Assembly (NCBI GenBank): GCA_028291545.1
Contig: JAQGHR010000051.1
Coordinates: 1 to 64,000, forward strand
Reading direction: 5' to 3'
Origin: Planctomycetota bacterium
GTDB taxonomy: Bacteria > Planctomycetota > Planctomycetia > Isosphaerales > Isosphaeraceae
Length of the DNA: 64,000 bases
The notes below the pieces were generated by a model, which did not search any database, was not told where the DNA came from, and was given only the letters and a program-made list of their open reading frames with translations. A program made the translations under genes and the position numbers. Below are positions 1-8,142 of the stretch, one piece after another. How positions within the stretch are numbered: position 1 is the first letter of the stretch; each line of letters opens with the position of its first letter.

Positions 1-1259
1 CCGAACGTCTGGCGGAAATCCATCGCCAGCTCGGCCACGTAGACGACGGCCTCGGGGTCTTCGCCGTTGACGTGAAAGATCGGGACCTCGATCATTTTCG
101 CCACGTCGGTGCAATAGCGTGAGGAGCGGCCGTCGGCAGGGTTAGTCGTGAAACCGATCTGGTTATTCACCACGACGTGGACCGTGCCGCCCGTCTTGTA
201 GCCGGTCAGTTGCGAGAGATTGAGCGTCTCCGCGACCAGCCCTTGTCCGGCGAACGCGGCGTCGCCGTGAATCAGGACGGGGAGGCCAAGCTTCCTCTCG
301 ACATCGTTGAACCGCTTCTGCTTGGCCCGAACGCGCCCTTCAACCACGGGGTTCACGGCTTCCAGATGGCTCGGGTTCGGGGTGAGGGACAGGTGGATCG
401 TATGGCCATCGGCGGTCGTGCGATCGGCCGAAAATCCGAGGTGATACTTGACGTCTCCGTCCCCGGCGACGGTCTTCGGCGCCGAGCCTTCAAACTCGCT
501 GAAGATCAGGCCGTAAGGCTTATCCAGGATATTGACCAGGACATTCAACCGGCCCCGGTGCGGCATGCCGAGGACAATCTCGCGGACACCAAGCCGTCCT
601 GAGCGCTCGATCACAGAATCGAGCAACGGTATAAGCATCTCGCCGCCTTCGAGCGAGAACCGCTTCTGGCCGGCGTAGTGCGAGTGCAAGAACCGCTCGA
701 ACAGGGCCGCGGCGTTCAGCTTCCAGAGGATGCGTCGCTTCTTCTGAAGGTCGAACCCCGGCCTGTTGCGCGAGCCTTCCATGTATTCCTGAAGCCACTT
801 CCGCACCTTGGGGTTGCGGATGTGCATATATTCGACGCCGATGGAACGGCAATAGGTCTCGCGGAGGATCGCGAGGATCTCGCGCAGGGTCGCCTTGCCC
901 GAAGGGACGAGCGTGGTCGAGAAGATCTGGTCCAGGTCCGATTCGCTGAGGCCGAACTCTCCGAGTTCGAGCAGTTCGTGCGAATCACGCGAAGGTGAGA
1001 GCTTCAAGGGGTCGAGGTCGGCGAGGTAATGGCCGATTTCTCGATACGCCTCGATGAGGCGCGTGACGCCCGCCTGGGCCGCGATGGCTTGCGGGTCCAC
1101 GGGGGCGCAGGGCAGGGCCTCGCCCGATGAGGCGAGTTCGTAACCCTCGAAAAAAAACCGCCAGGTCTCATCGACCGAGGCGGGATCGTGTTGCCATTTT
1201 GCGTAGTTCGCCTCGATCACTTCGAGGTTGGAACGACTCGCGACCGTCGAGCGATTCAT
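1..1259 (-). CDS. sucA: 2-oxoglutarate dehydrogenase E1 component, N-terminal part (runs off the left edge)
   Basis: E1 of the 2-oxoglutarate dehydrogenase complex decarboxylates 2-oxoglutarate with thiamine diphosphate and passes the succinyl group to the lipoyl-E2. The first 419 codons are visible, beginning MNRSTVASRSNLEVIEANYA and running open through base 1. Family signatures seen are the substrate and cofactor motifs GMPHRGRLNVL, HGDAAFAGQG and NNQIGFTTNP. The full protein is usually about 930 residues, so the C-terminal half lies outside the window. The ATG at 1259 is supported by the typical 'NLxxIExxYxxWxxDPxSVDExW' E1 N-terminus that follows it. A lipoate ligase gene lies upstream on the same strand, which suits a lipoate-dependent complex. 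A candidate promoter lies about 180 bases upstream. Confidence 0.95.
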   Translation of the reverse strand, partial: MNRSTVASRSNLEVIEANYAKWQHDPASVDETWRFFFEGYELASSGEALPCAPVDPQAIAAQAGVTRLIEAYREIGHYLADLDPLKLSPSRDSHELLELGEFGLSESDLDQIFSTTLVPSGKATLREILAILRETYCRSIGVEYMHIRNPKVRKWLQEYMEGSRNRPGFDLQKKRRILWKLNAAALFERFLHSHYAGQKRFSLEGGEMLIPLLDSVIERSGRLGVREIVLGMPHRGRLNVLVNILDKPYGLIFSEFEGSAPKTVAGDGDVKYHLGFSADRTTADGHTIHLSLTPNPSHLEAVNPVVEGRVRAKQKRFNDVERKLGLPVLIHGDAAFAGQGLVAETLNLSQLTGYKTGGTVHVVVNNQIGFTTNPADGRSSRYCTDVAKMIEVPIFHVNGEDPEAVVYVAELAMDFRQTF

Positions 1260-1435
1260 GGAACGACATCCCAAGAGGGGAGAGCGCCGGTCCGAGGCCG
1301 ATCGAGCCCGGGCCTGACCCCCGCCGTATAGGCCGATCCGCAGGGAAATGGGCACGAAGCCGCGTGCCACTCATGATCCCAGCATACCCAAATCGAGAAA
1401 CAACCCAAGAGCGATCCGCCGGTTCTTCTACCCTA

Positions 1436-1463
1436 AGTATACGCACCCGGACACTCCTCCCAA
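1436..1463 (-). promoter_or_regulatory. Candidate sigma70-type promoter for sucA
   Basis: On the minus strand TTGGGA (1458-1463) is followed after 16 bases by TATACT (1436-1441). The -10 box matches the consensus at five of six positions and the -35 at four of six. It lies between lplA and sucA and would give a leader of about 170 bases. Sequence match only. Confidence 0.4.
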
Positions 1464-1519
1464 CGAATCCGATGCCGAAAGCCGGGAGAATCGTGGGTTC
1501 AAGGCGACCAGAACGATCC

Positions 1520-2347
1520 TTACAACCTGGAGACCCAATCCGGGAGCCCGAACTTCGTCTCGACCAACTCCTTGATCTGGGCATCGGGTATCAATTCGCC
1601 CGGCATCGAGCACACCTCCGCATCCCAGGCCGCGCGGATCGCCTCATCCAGGACGGCGGGAGGAAGGTCCAGATTCGTCACAAACTCATCATGAGAACGA
1701 CCTTCGCGATAGCCGGGCTGCCGTCTTGGACTCCGCAAATAACGAGAGATCCGATCCACGGCGAAGTTATATAGGACAGTGGCATGGACGAAGAAGTGAT
1801 GTTTCAGTCGCCGCTGCGCACTCCCTGCGATTTTTCTGCGACCGAGCGTCAAATCACCCGAGCCGTGAACCTCCACGGGCTGACCCAGAGATTGAAGCGA
1901 CTCCGCAAGACGCGTGAGGATGAACCGTTGGGCAAAATCGACAGCGTCGAGCCCCGGGTAGGAATCTCGAGCCAGGATCACGGTGAAATTCCTGGCCCCC
2001 GACCCGATGACCACGGTCCCGCCACCGCTGGACCTCCTCGCGATCGGAACGTCATCCTCGCGGCATCGCTCGATCAAGACATCTTCATGGAGACGCCCCG
2101 ATGCACCCAGCACGACGGCGTATCGAGGGAGTTCCCAGATACGGACCAGAGGGGCCAGGCGGCCCCCCTCGACCTCGTTGAGCAACGCCTCGTCGAGGGC
2201 GAGATTCTCCTCGATCGTGGGAAGGGTCTGATCAAGAAACCACAAGAGAGAGGGTTCCGAGGGAGCGTTGAACGTAGAGCGGTCCCTCGGATCGCCGGAT
2301 GGACGAGGGCGGTCGTGAACCGCCCTCTGGAGGAGCAAACACGTCAT
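1520..2347 (-). CDS. lplA: Lipoate-protein ligase A family protein
   Basis: This 275-residue protein belongs to the LplA/LipB/BPL family, which attaches or transfers lipoate to E2 and GcvH domains in the cytoplasm. Visible motifs are the ENLALDEALL helix (residues 47-56), the ligand-loop motif RRSSGGGTV (104-112) and RRKIAGSAQRR with the catalytic Lys172. The ATG at 2347 is the only ATG near the start of homology, but it leaves about 34 unconserved residues, so a later non-ATG start is possible. It starts 26 bases after the cytochrome c'-like gene and precedes sucA, which links it to lipoylation of the 2-oxoglutarate dehydrogenase complex. Whether it acts as ATP-dependent ligase or as octanoyl/lipoyl transferase cannot be read from the sequence. 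Confidence 0.85.
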   Translation of the reverse strand: MTCLLLQRAVHDRPRPSGDPRDRSTFNAPSEPSLLWFLDQTLPTIEENLALDEALLNEVEGGRLAPLVRIWELPRYAVVLGASGRLHEDVLIERCREDDVPIARRSSGGGTVVIGSGARNFTVILARDSYPGLDAVDFAQRFILTRLAESLQSLGQPVEVHGSGDLTLGRRKIAGSAQRRLKHHFFVHATVLYNFAVDRISRYLRSPRRQPGYREGRSHDEFVTNLDLPPAVLDEAIRAAWDAEVCSMPGELIPDAQIKELVETKFGLPDWVSRL

Positions 2348-2372
2348 GCGCTTCTGAACCACGGCGAAGGGA

Positions 2373-2816
2373 TCATTCCTCGGGACGGAACAGGTCGTGG
2401 CACTTGGTGCAGGTGCCGGAGACGTTGGCATAGGCCTTCTTGACGTCCGGCTGCTTGGCGTCGTCCTTGCCGGCGGCGACCGCAAACTTCTCGGTCTCGC
2501 TGACGAAAGCGTCCATGAGATCGGTCCAGGCCTTCTTGTCCTTCTTCTTGTCCTTGGTCTCGACGTCATCCTCGCGGAATTCCTTGCCGATCTTCGTCAG
2601 GGTCTTGGTCGCCTCGACGATGTCCTTCTGGTTCTTCTTGAAGACGGCGGCCGTCTTCGTGTTCTTCATGATGAAACCATTCTTGGCCTGAACCACTTCC
2701 ATGGCCTTGTGCAGCTTGGAGTCTTCATCACCGGCCACGGCCAGCGAAAGCCCGGCGGCCCCAAGACCGAGGAGAAGCGAGCTGAGAGCGAGGACGGAGC
2801 CCTTGCGGTAGTTCAT
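2373..2816 (-). CDS. Cytochrome c'-like secreted haem protein
   Basis: This 147-residue protein has a Sec signal peptide (residues 1 to about 28, ending AVAG) and a lysine-rich, predicted helical body. One CxxCH haem site, CTKCH, lies at residues 136-140, close to the C terminus. That placement is typical of the four-helix cytochrome c' / c-556 fold rather than of class I cytochromes. The ATG at 2816 has a GGAGAG ribosome site a few bases upstream. It is probably exported to the periplasm and loaded with haem there, and could carry electrons or bind small ligands. It is followed by lplA and sucA on the same strand, with no obvious functional link. Confidence 0.75.
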   Translation of the reverse strand: MNYRKGSVLALSSLLLGLGAAGLSLAVAGDEDSKLHKAMEVVQAKNGFIMKNTKTAAVFKKNQKDIVEATKTLTKIGKEFREDDVETKDKKKDKKAWTDLMDAFVSETEKFAVAAGKDDAKQPDVKKAYANVSGTCTKCHDLFRPEE

Positions 2817-3321
2817 CGGGTCTCTCCAGAGGGAAAACGCGTTGCAGGGAATCCCAGGCAGCGGCGGCCTGCGCATTGCGACAACCACCGGTCCGAAGCG
2901 GGTCGACAAGGCATAACCATAATACGTCGAACCCGCATGATCAAGCGGGCGATTCTCGACGATCCTGGCGCGGTCGTCGCGAAAATGGCCCTCCGCCGCC
3001 TCATTCGGCCCGAAACGCGATTCCCTGAGAGGAACCGAGTTTTTTTCCTCGATGGAAATTTGGCCCCGAACCGCCGATGAGACGACGCCCCTCGCACAAA
3101 TACCATCGGCTCCGGACGCGAAACCGATCGCGGGAACCGCGGTCAAGCAGACGGGCCGAGCGTCATCCGTGGGCGGATTTTTCGCGACGAAATCGACCTC
3201 CACGCTCGATCAATTCCGCCCTGACCCGCGTCGGTCAGGTGAACTCGCGGCGTTTATCGGCTAAACTTCCTCTCCGAAGCGTCCCGGCAACCTGTCTACT
3301 CTTCAACCGCACGCGAGTTCC
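2817..3321. other. Divergent intergenic region between the cytochrome c'-like gene and purM
   Basis: About 505 bases with no convincing ORF on either strand. It must hold the promoters of both flanking genes. The only structure seen is an inverted repeat at 2898-2936 with arms GCGGGTCGAC and GTCGAACCCGC, one base bulged, separated by 18 AT-rich bases. It is a possible operator for the cytochrome gene, about 80 bases upstream of its start. Confidence 0.4.
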
Positions 3322-4386
3322 ATGTCCGAGCCCATCGACTACAAGGCGGCCGGGGTTGACCTCGATACCTACGAGGAGACCATGCGCCGGCTGCCTCCTT
3401 TGCTCCGGCGCACCTATACGCCCCGAGTCCTTGACTGGCCGGGAGGATTTGCGGGGCTGTTCCGGCTCGACGACAAGATCGGCCTGCTCACGCGTACGTA
3501 TCGCGACCCGGTCCTGGTGGCCTCGACCGACGGCGTCGGGACGAAGTTGAAACTGGCGTTCGCGACCGGCCGCCATTCCACCGTGGGTATCGACCTGGTG
3601 GCGATGTCCGTGAACGACTGCCTTTGTGCCGGGGCCGAGCCTCTGATTTTCCTCGATTACGTGGCGATGAGCCGCGACAATCCCGAGCTGACCGCCCAGA
3701 TCGTCCAGGGGATCTCCGACGGCTGCGTTCAGGCCGAGTGCGCCCTGATGGGCGGCGAGACGGCGATCCTCCCGGAGTTCTACCAGCCCGGTGAATACGA
3801 CCTTGCCGGCTTCTGCGTCGGAGTGGTCGACAAGAAGCAGACCCTGACCGGCGCGGAGATCCGCGCGGGCGACAAGGTGATCGGGCTGGCCTCGTCCGGC
3901 CTGCATTCCAACGGCTACAGCCTCGCCCGCAAGATCGCGTTCGAGCACGCCGGCCTGTCGCTCGATTCGTTCGTCCCGGAACTGAACCGGACGGTCGCGG
4001 ACGAGTTTCTGGAGCCGACCCGGATCTACGTCCGCGCGCTCAAGACCGTCTACCGCCACTACCGGGTGAAGCGGATCATCCACGGGATCGCGCACATCAC
4101 CGGCGGAGGATTGATCGACAACCCGCCCCGGATCTTGCCGGACGGTCTCGCGATCCGCCTCACGAAAACCTGGGCCGTCCCGCCCGTCTTCCCCTGGCTT
4201 CAAACGCTCGGCGGCGTTCCCGATGCCGAGATGTTCCGCGTGTTCAACATGGGGATCGGGATGGTCCTGATCGTCGCCGAATACTACGCCAATTCCATCG
4301 CCCGCACCCTGACCGACGAGGCTGATGTGCCGGCGTGGGTCATCGGAGAGGTCACCGAGGGCAACAAGGACGTCACGTTCGCGTGA
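3322..4386 (+). CDS. purM: Phosphoribosylformylglycinamidine cyclo-ligase (AIR synthase)
   Basis: PurM closes FGAM to aminoimidazole ribonucleotide with ATP, the fifth step of purine synthesis in the cytoplasm. The 354 residues match the usual length. Motifs are DGVGTKLKLA (residues 70-79), DLVAMSVND (91-99) and GGETA (144-148), followed by the AIRS C-terminal domain with SSGLHSNGYSLAR and HITGGGLIDNPPR. The ATG at 3322 directly precedes the conserved 'IDYKAAGVDLDTYEE' start. The gene stands alone, facing the dsbD gene with only three bases between their stops. purC is elsewhere in the window, so purine genes are scattered here. Confidence 0.97.
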   Translation: MSEPIDYKAAGVDLDTYEETMRRLPPLLRRTYTPRVLDWPGGFAGLFRLDDKIGLLTRTYRDPVLVASTDGVGTKLKLAFATGRHSTVGIDLVAMSVNDCLCAGAEPLIFLDYVAMSRDNPELTAQIVQGISDGCVQAECALMGGETAILPEFYQPGEYDLAGFCVGVVDKKQTLTGAEIRAGDKVIGLASSGLHSNGYSLARKIAFEHAGLSLDSFVPELNRTVADEFLEPTRIYVRALKTVYRHYRVKRIIHGIAHITGGGLIDNPPRILPDGLAIRLTKTWAVPPVFPWLQTLGGVPDAEMFRVFNMGIGMVLIVAEYYANSIARTLTDEADVPAWVIGEVTEGNKDVTFA

Positions 4387-4387
4387 C
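4372..4387. terminator. Possible bidirectional hairpin at the convergent purM/dsbD ends
   Basis: GTCACG and CGTGAC form a perfect 6-bp stem closed by a TTCG loop and include the purM stop codon. The two genes converge here with three bases between them. There is no clear T-run, so intrinsic termination is uncertain. Confidence 0.35.
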
Positions 4388-4389
4388 CG

Positions 4390-7161
4390 TCACATCCCAC
4401 CCGTCTGGGCGACCTTTTCCCCGGCGGGGATCTTGGCCTGAGTCTCCCGGATGAACTTGAGGAGGAACCCCGGGTCGGCATTGTATTCGGTCTGGCCGAG
4501 GACTTTTCCCTCCGGAGTGGCGATGACGTAGACCGGGCTCGAGTTTGAGCCCGCCATCTCGACTTCGCGCTCCTGATTCTTGATCGCAAGTTCCTCGCGC
4601 TGATCCGGCGAGATTGAACCGATGTCCACGAAATCGGTGTAGAGTGAGACGGTCACGAATTTCTTGAGTTCGGCGACGACCTCGGGCCTGGGCATGATGC
4701 CGTTTTCGACCTTGCGGCAATTCGTGCAGTTCAGGCCGGTGAAGTCGATGAAAAGCAGCTTTTTCTTGGCCTTCGCCTCGGCGACCGCGGCGTCATAACT
4801 CAATCCCCAGGCGACGCCATGGAACTTCTTTTCCTGCAAGATCGCCACGTCCGGGTCGGTGGAAGTGGCATGCACCGGACCCCGGATTACCGCCTCGGCC
4901 GTCTCTAGCTCTCCCTTCGCTCCCCGAGACGGTTGACCGGAATTCGAGCGAACGAGTTCGGCGACCTCGGTGACGGTGCGGCGGATCGTATCCTCGCGCG
5001 TATCCAGCTCGCCTGAGTCCGGGGGGAGGATGCCGACGATCTCGCTGTAGATCCGGCTATGCGGTGGGTTTCCGAAGAGCGCGGGGGCGAGGAACAAGCC
5101 GGCGGCCAGGAATCCCACGCCGGCGATCATCCGGATCGGCCCGACCTGGATCGGCTCGTGGTCGTGATTGGTGCGGAAGAGGCCCAACAGGTAGATACCG
5201 CAGGCGATGGACGTTGCGACCCACACGGTGAGCACAACCTGTGCGTCGATCCAGGCGCTGGACGACGAGGCGCCGAATCCAATCTCGGCGGTGTTCAGAA
5301 ACTTGAATGCAAGCGCGATTTCGACCATCCCACCCACGACCTTGATGGCGTTCATCCAGTCCCCGCTCCGCGGCATCCTTCTCATCAATCCGGGCATCAG
5401 GGCCAGGAGGAAGAAGGGCAGGGCGAGCACACTGGAGAAGGTGAGCAGGCCAAGCACCGGATAGAAGAACTGGCCCTTCGTGGCGAGAATCAGCAACGTG
5501 CCAACGACCGGTGCCGTGCAAGTGAATGACGTGATGGTAAGAGTCGTCGCCATGAACATGACGCCGATGAGTCCGCCCTTGCCCTCGTTCTGGGCCGACG
5601 CATTGAGCAGGAAGCTCGGCAATCGGACTTCAAACAATCCCAGCAAGCTGAGCCCGAGGCCGATGAACGCGACCCCGAAGAGCAGGTTGACCCACTTATT
5701 ATTGCCCAATTGCGATGCTCCGGGAGCGCCCAGAGCCGCCGTGACCGCCAACCCGATGGCGGTGAAGATTCCGATGATGGCGAGGCAGTACGCGAATGCC
5801 AATTTCGTGGGGGAGCCGCTCTTCGACTCGCCCTGCTTGACGAAGAAATTGACCGTGATCGGGATCATCGGCCAGACGCACGGCATCAGGACCGCGAACA
5901 GTCCGCCAAGTGCAGAATAGAGCAGGAATGAGAGCAGTCCGCCGTTGATGGCGGTACCGAGTTCTCCGTTCGGGGCCGAACCGGCGCCGGGCGTCGTAGC
6001 CACGACGAGCATGGCGACATCCGTCGAGAGATTGTCCGGTAACGAGGCGGAGCCATCCGTGACGATCGTAAGCGTCGCGTCCGGGACGGTCCAATACACG
6101 GGGAACATGCATTCATTCTCGTCGCAGATCTGGAAGAAGATCTGATTTCTGAGCGTCTTCTTTCCAGGCGTGGCGTCCTCGGAAACCTTGAGCTTGATGC
6201 TCCACGAAACCTCGTCCTCATGGAAAAGGACGGGCTCCTTGAAGTTCGGATCGTTTTTCAACCTGGGCGGGGCGGACGGCGACCAGGAGCCGACAACGCT
6301 CATCCCTGCCGTATCGAAGAAGTCGAATCGTGTGGCGGTCGGGGCGTCCGCCGGCTGCTTCGCGGCCTGAGCGTTGATGTGCCACGAGGGCTCGAGTTTC
6401 GCAGTGACCGAATAGGTCACCGTCTCGCCAGGTTTCGCTTTTCCGGGCGAGACGGCCGTGGAAAAGGAGATATCTTTCGATCGACGCTCAGCTTTCGAAT
6501 CTTGGTTCTTTGGCTTCGCGACTGGCGGTCCTACCGTCCCAACGACCAGCGAGGTCAGCCACGCGTTGTGATTCCTGGGAGCGAGCGCCGAACCATCGTT
6601 GACGACCGTGACGGTCGCGTCGGGGAGGGTCACGTAGGTCGGGGGCTTGCAGCTCTTGGGATCGCAAATCTGGTAGTAAATCTGATTACGCAGCGTTTTC
6701 TTGCCGGGTTTCGCGTCGGCGGGAATCTTCAGCTTCACGCTCCATGAGACCCGGCCTTCGTGATACTCGACCTTGAGGTTATCGAACTGTTCGTCGAGCT
6801 TGACCTTGGGCGGCTCCGAGGGATTCCAGTCACCCGAGAGCGTGAGACCCGCTCGGTCGAAGAAGTCGAATTGCGTCCCGCGAGGGCCGTTGGCCGCCGG
6901 CTGTTGCTTGACGTACCCGTAGATATGCCAGGGAGCATCGACCTTGAGCGTGACCGTATAGGTGACCGTGTCGCCGGGCTTGGCCCTGGCCGGCTCGACC
7001 TTGGTGGTGTAGCTGACTTCCTTCGGTTTAAGCCGGGCCGACGTATCCTTTTTCTTGGGATGGACTTGCGCCTGAGCCGGGCTTGCCGCGGGACCGACAG
7101 CCAGGATGGCGATGAGCGTCGTCAGAACGGCGAAAGTCGCTCGACGGGGATGAACGCGCAT
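4390..7161 (-). CDS. dsbD: DsbD-type thiol:disulfide interchange protein with duplicated N-terminal domain
   Basis: This 923-residue membrane protein would carry electrons from cytoplasmic thioredoxin to periplasmic thiols. After a signal peptide (to about residue 31) come two consecutive copies of the DsbD N-terminal immunoglobulin-like domain. Each carries a 'KPGETVTYxVTxKxxxxWHI' segment and the CD-containing strand. Next comes the eight-helix DsbD/CcdA transporter with its paired cysteines C428 (MPCVWP) and C548 (FTCTAP). The C-terminal thioredoxin-like domain has C812-T-N-C815. The start at 7161 (MRVHPRR) gives a proper signal peptide; upstream in-frame codons do not. The duplication makes it longer than E. 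coli DsbD (about 565 residues). Partners could include cytochrome c maturation, since several c-type cytochromes are encoded in this window. Confidence 0.9.
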   Translation of the reverse strand: MRVHPRRATFAVLTTLIAILAVGPAASPAQAQVHPKKKDTSARLKPKEVSYTTKVEPARAKPGDTVTYTVTLKVDAPWHIYGYVKQQPAANGPRGTQFDFFDRAGLTLSGDWNPSEPPKVKLDEQFDNLKVEYHEGRVSWSVKLKIPADAKPGKKTLRNQIYYQICDPKSCKPPTYVTLPDATVTVVNDGSALAPRNHNAWLTSLVVGTVGPPVAKPKNQDSKAERRSKDISFSTAVSPGKAKPGETVTYSVTAKLEPSWHINAQAAKQPADAPTATRFDFFDTAGMSVVGSWSPSAPPRLKNDPNFKEPVLFHEDEVSWSIKLKVSEDATPGKKTLRNQIFFQICDENECMFPVYWTVPDATLTIVTDGSASLPDNLSTDVAMLVVATTPGAGSAPNGELGTAINGGLLSFLLYSALGGLFAVLMPCVWPMIPITVNFFVKQGESKSGSPTKLAFAYCLAIIGIFTAIGLAVTAALGAPGASQLGNNKWVNLLFGVAFIGLGLSLLGLFEVRLPSFLLNASAQNEGKGGLIGVMFMATTLTITSFTCTAPVVGTLLILATKGQFFYPVLGLLTFSSVLALPFFLLALMPGLMRRMPRSGDWMNAIKVVGGMVEIALAFKFLNTAEIGFGASSSSAWIDAQVVLTVWVATSIACGIYLLGLFRTNHDHEPIQVGPIRMIAGVGFLAAGLFLAPALFGNPPHSRIYSEIVGILPPDSGELDTREDTIRRTVTEVAELVRSNSGQPSRGAKGELETAEAVIRGPVHATSTDPDVAILQEKKFHGVAWGLSYDAAVAEAKAKKKLLFIDFTGLNCTNCRKVENGIMPRPEVVAELKKFVTVSLYTDFVDIGSISPDQREELAIKNQEREVEMAGSNSSPVYVIATPEGKVLGQTEYNADPGFLLKFIRETQAKIPAGEKVAQTGGM

Positions 7162-7539
7162 GGCGGGAAACCCCAAGGGTTCGCGAGAGCCGGGCTCGGC
7201 CAACAATCAGGAGGACCGGACCGAATCAGTGTATCCTAGTGCAAGGCGAGAATACGGGCAAGGCAGGGGAGATCCTCGCAGATCCGCCCCAATCGCTGAA
7301 GTATACAGCGACAAGGGAGACGCGGACGCGCCGAATTTCGGAGCGATCCCGTCGCGACGAAAGGCAGAACCCCGGCACAAGGGTAGGCGAATTCGGGTTG
7401 ACCGTCCGGGAGATCTCTCCTACGATCCGCCCCGCGACGGATCGCTCGATCGAACACCCTTCGACCCCGGCTCAAAGCGTCCTGACGCGAACGGACTCCT
7501 CTTCGCCCCGGCGAAGGTCTCGACCCGAGCGGAAACCCC
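7162..7539. other. Divergent intergenic region, dsbD / phosphatase
   Basis: About 378 bases without a credible gene. It holds a candidate minus-strand promoter for dsbD. A small AT-rich dyad (GCTGAAGTATACAGC) lies near 7295. I see no clear promoter for the plus-strand phosphatase gene. Confidence 0.4.
7233..7261 (-). promoter_or_regulatory. Candidate promoter for dsbD
   Basis: Minus-strand TTGCCC (7256-7261), a 17-base spacer and TAGGAT (7233-7238). Each hexamer matches four of six consensus positions. It would give a leader of about 65 bases before the dsbD ATG. Confidence 0.3.
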
Positions 7540-8142
7540 ATGCGCGCAGGCATTGCCCTGATCGTGATCGTCACGGCCGTGGCGACCACCGGCTACATGA
7601 CCTCGGAAACACGGCGGAACCAGATCGTCTGGGACCACTGGGACGAGGTCAAGCGCGACATGCTCTATCGCAGCGGACAGCTCCGCCCGGAGCAGCTCGA
7701 AGAGGCGATCCGGCGCTATAATCTCAAGACGGTCGTGAACTTCCAGGTCCCCGGGCCCGGCGTCGAGGCCGAGCGGGCGCTTTGCAAGAGGCTCAATGTC
7801 GGCTTCCTGAACCTCCCGATGCCGGGAGACGGGTTCGGCAAGGAGCCGCAGTTCCGCGAGGTCCTCGCCGCCGTCGATGATCCCGCGCGTCGGCCCGTGC
7901 TGGTCCATTGCGCCCGAGGGACCTGCCGCACCGGCGCGGCGGTGGCCATGTATCGCTACGAACGCGACGGGTGGACGATCGAGGACGTCGCCGCCGAGAT
8001 GAACCGGCAGACCTATCGCCAGGCCTGGCTGCCCGGATACGTCTACGCCATGGTCAAGGACAGGCCGAACGGCGAGCTGTTCGAGCCGCAAGTCGTCCGC
8101 GATGACGCAATGACGCCAGCCTCGCAGGAGCCGCCGAGATGA
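7540..8142 (+). CDS. Membrane-anchored cysteine-based protein phosphatase (DSP/PTP-like)
   Basis: This 200-residue protein has one N-terminal hydrophobic segment (residues 3-19), probably a signal anchor, and a phosphatase-like domain. The PTP-loop is H123-C124-ARGTC-R130-T-G, the C-x5-R signature of dual-specificity and tyrosine phosphatases. The upstream segment 'MLYRSGQLRPEQLEEAIRRY' resembles the dual-specificity / Siw14 group, which takes phosphotyrosine, phosphoserine or inositol pyrophosphates. The domain should face the periplasm if the helix is an N-in anchor. The stop overlaps the start of the next gene (ATGA), so the two are probably translationally coupled. Its substrate is unknown, and a role with the neighbouring membrane glycosyltransferase is inferred only from position. 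Confidence 0.75.
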   Translation: MRAGIALIVIVTAVATTGYMTSETRRNQIVWDHWDEVKRDMLYRSGQLRPEQLEEAIRRYNLKTVVNFQVPGPGVEAERALCKRLNVGFLNLPMPGDGFGKEPQFREVLAAVDDPARRPVLVHCARGTCRTGAAVAMYRYERDGWTIEDVAAEMNRQTYRQAWLPGYVYAMVKDRPNGELFEPQVVRDDAMTPASQEPPR

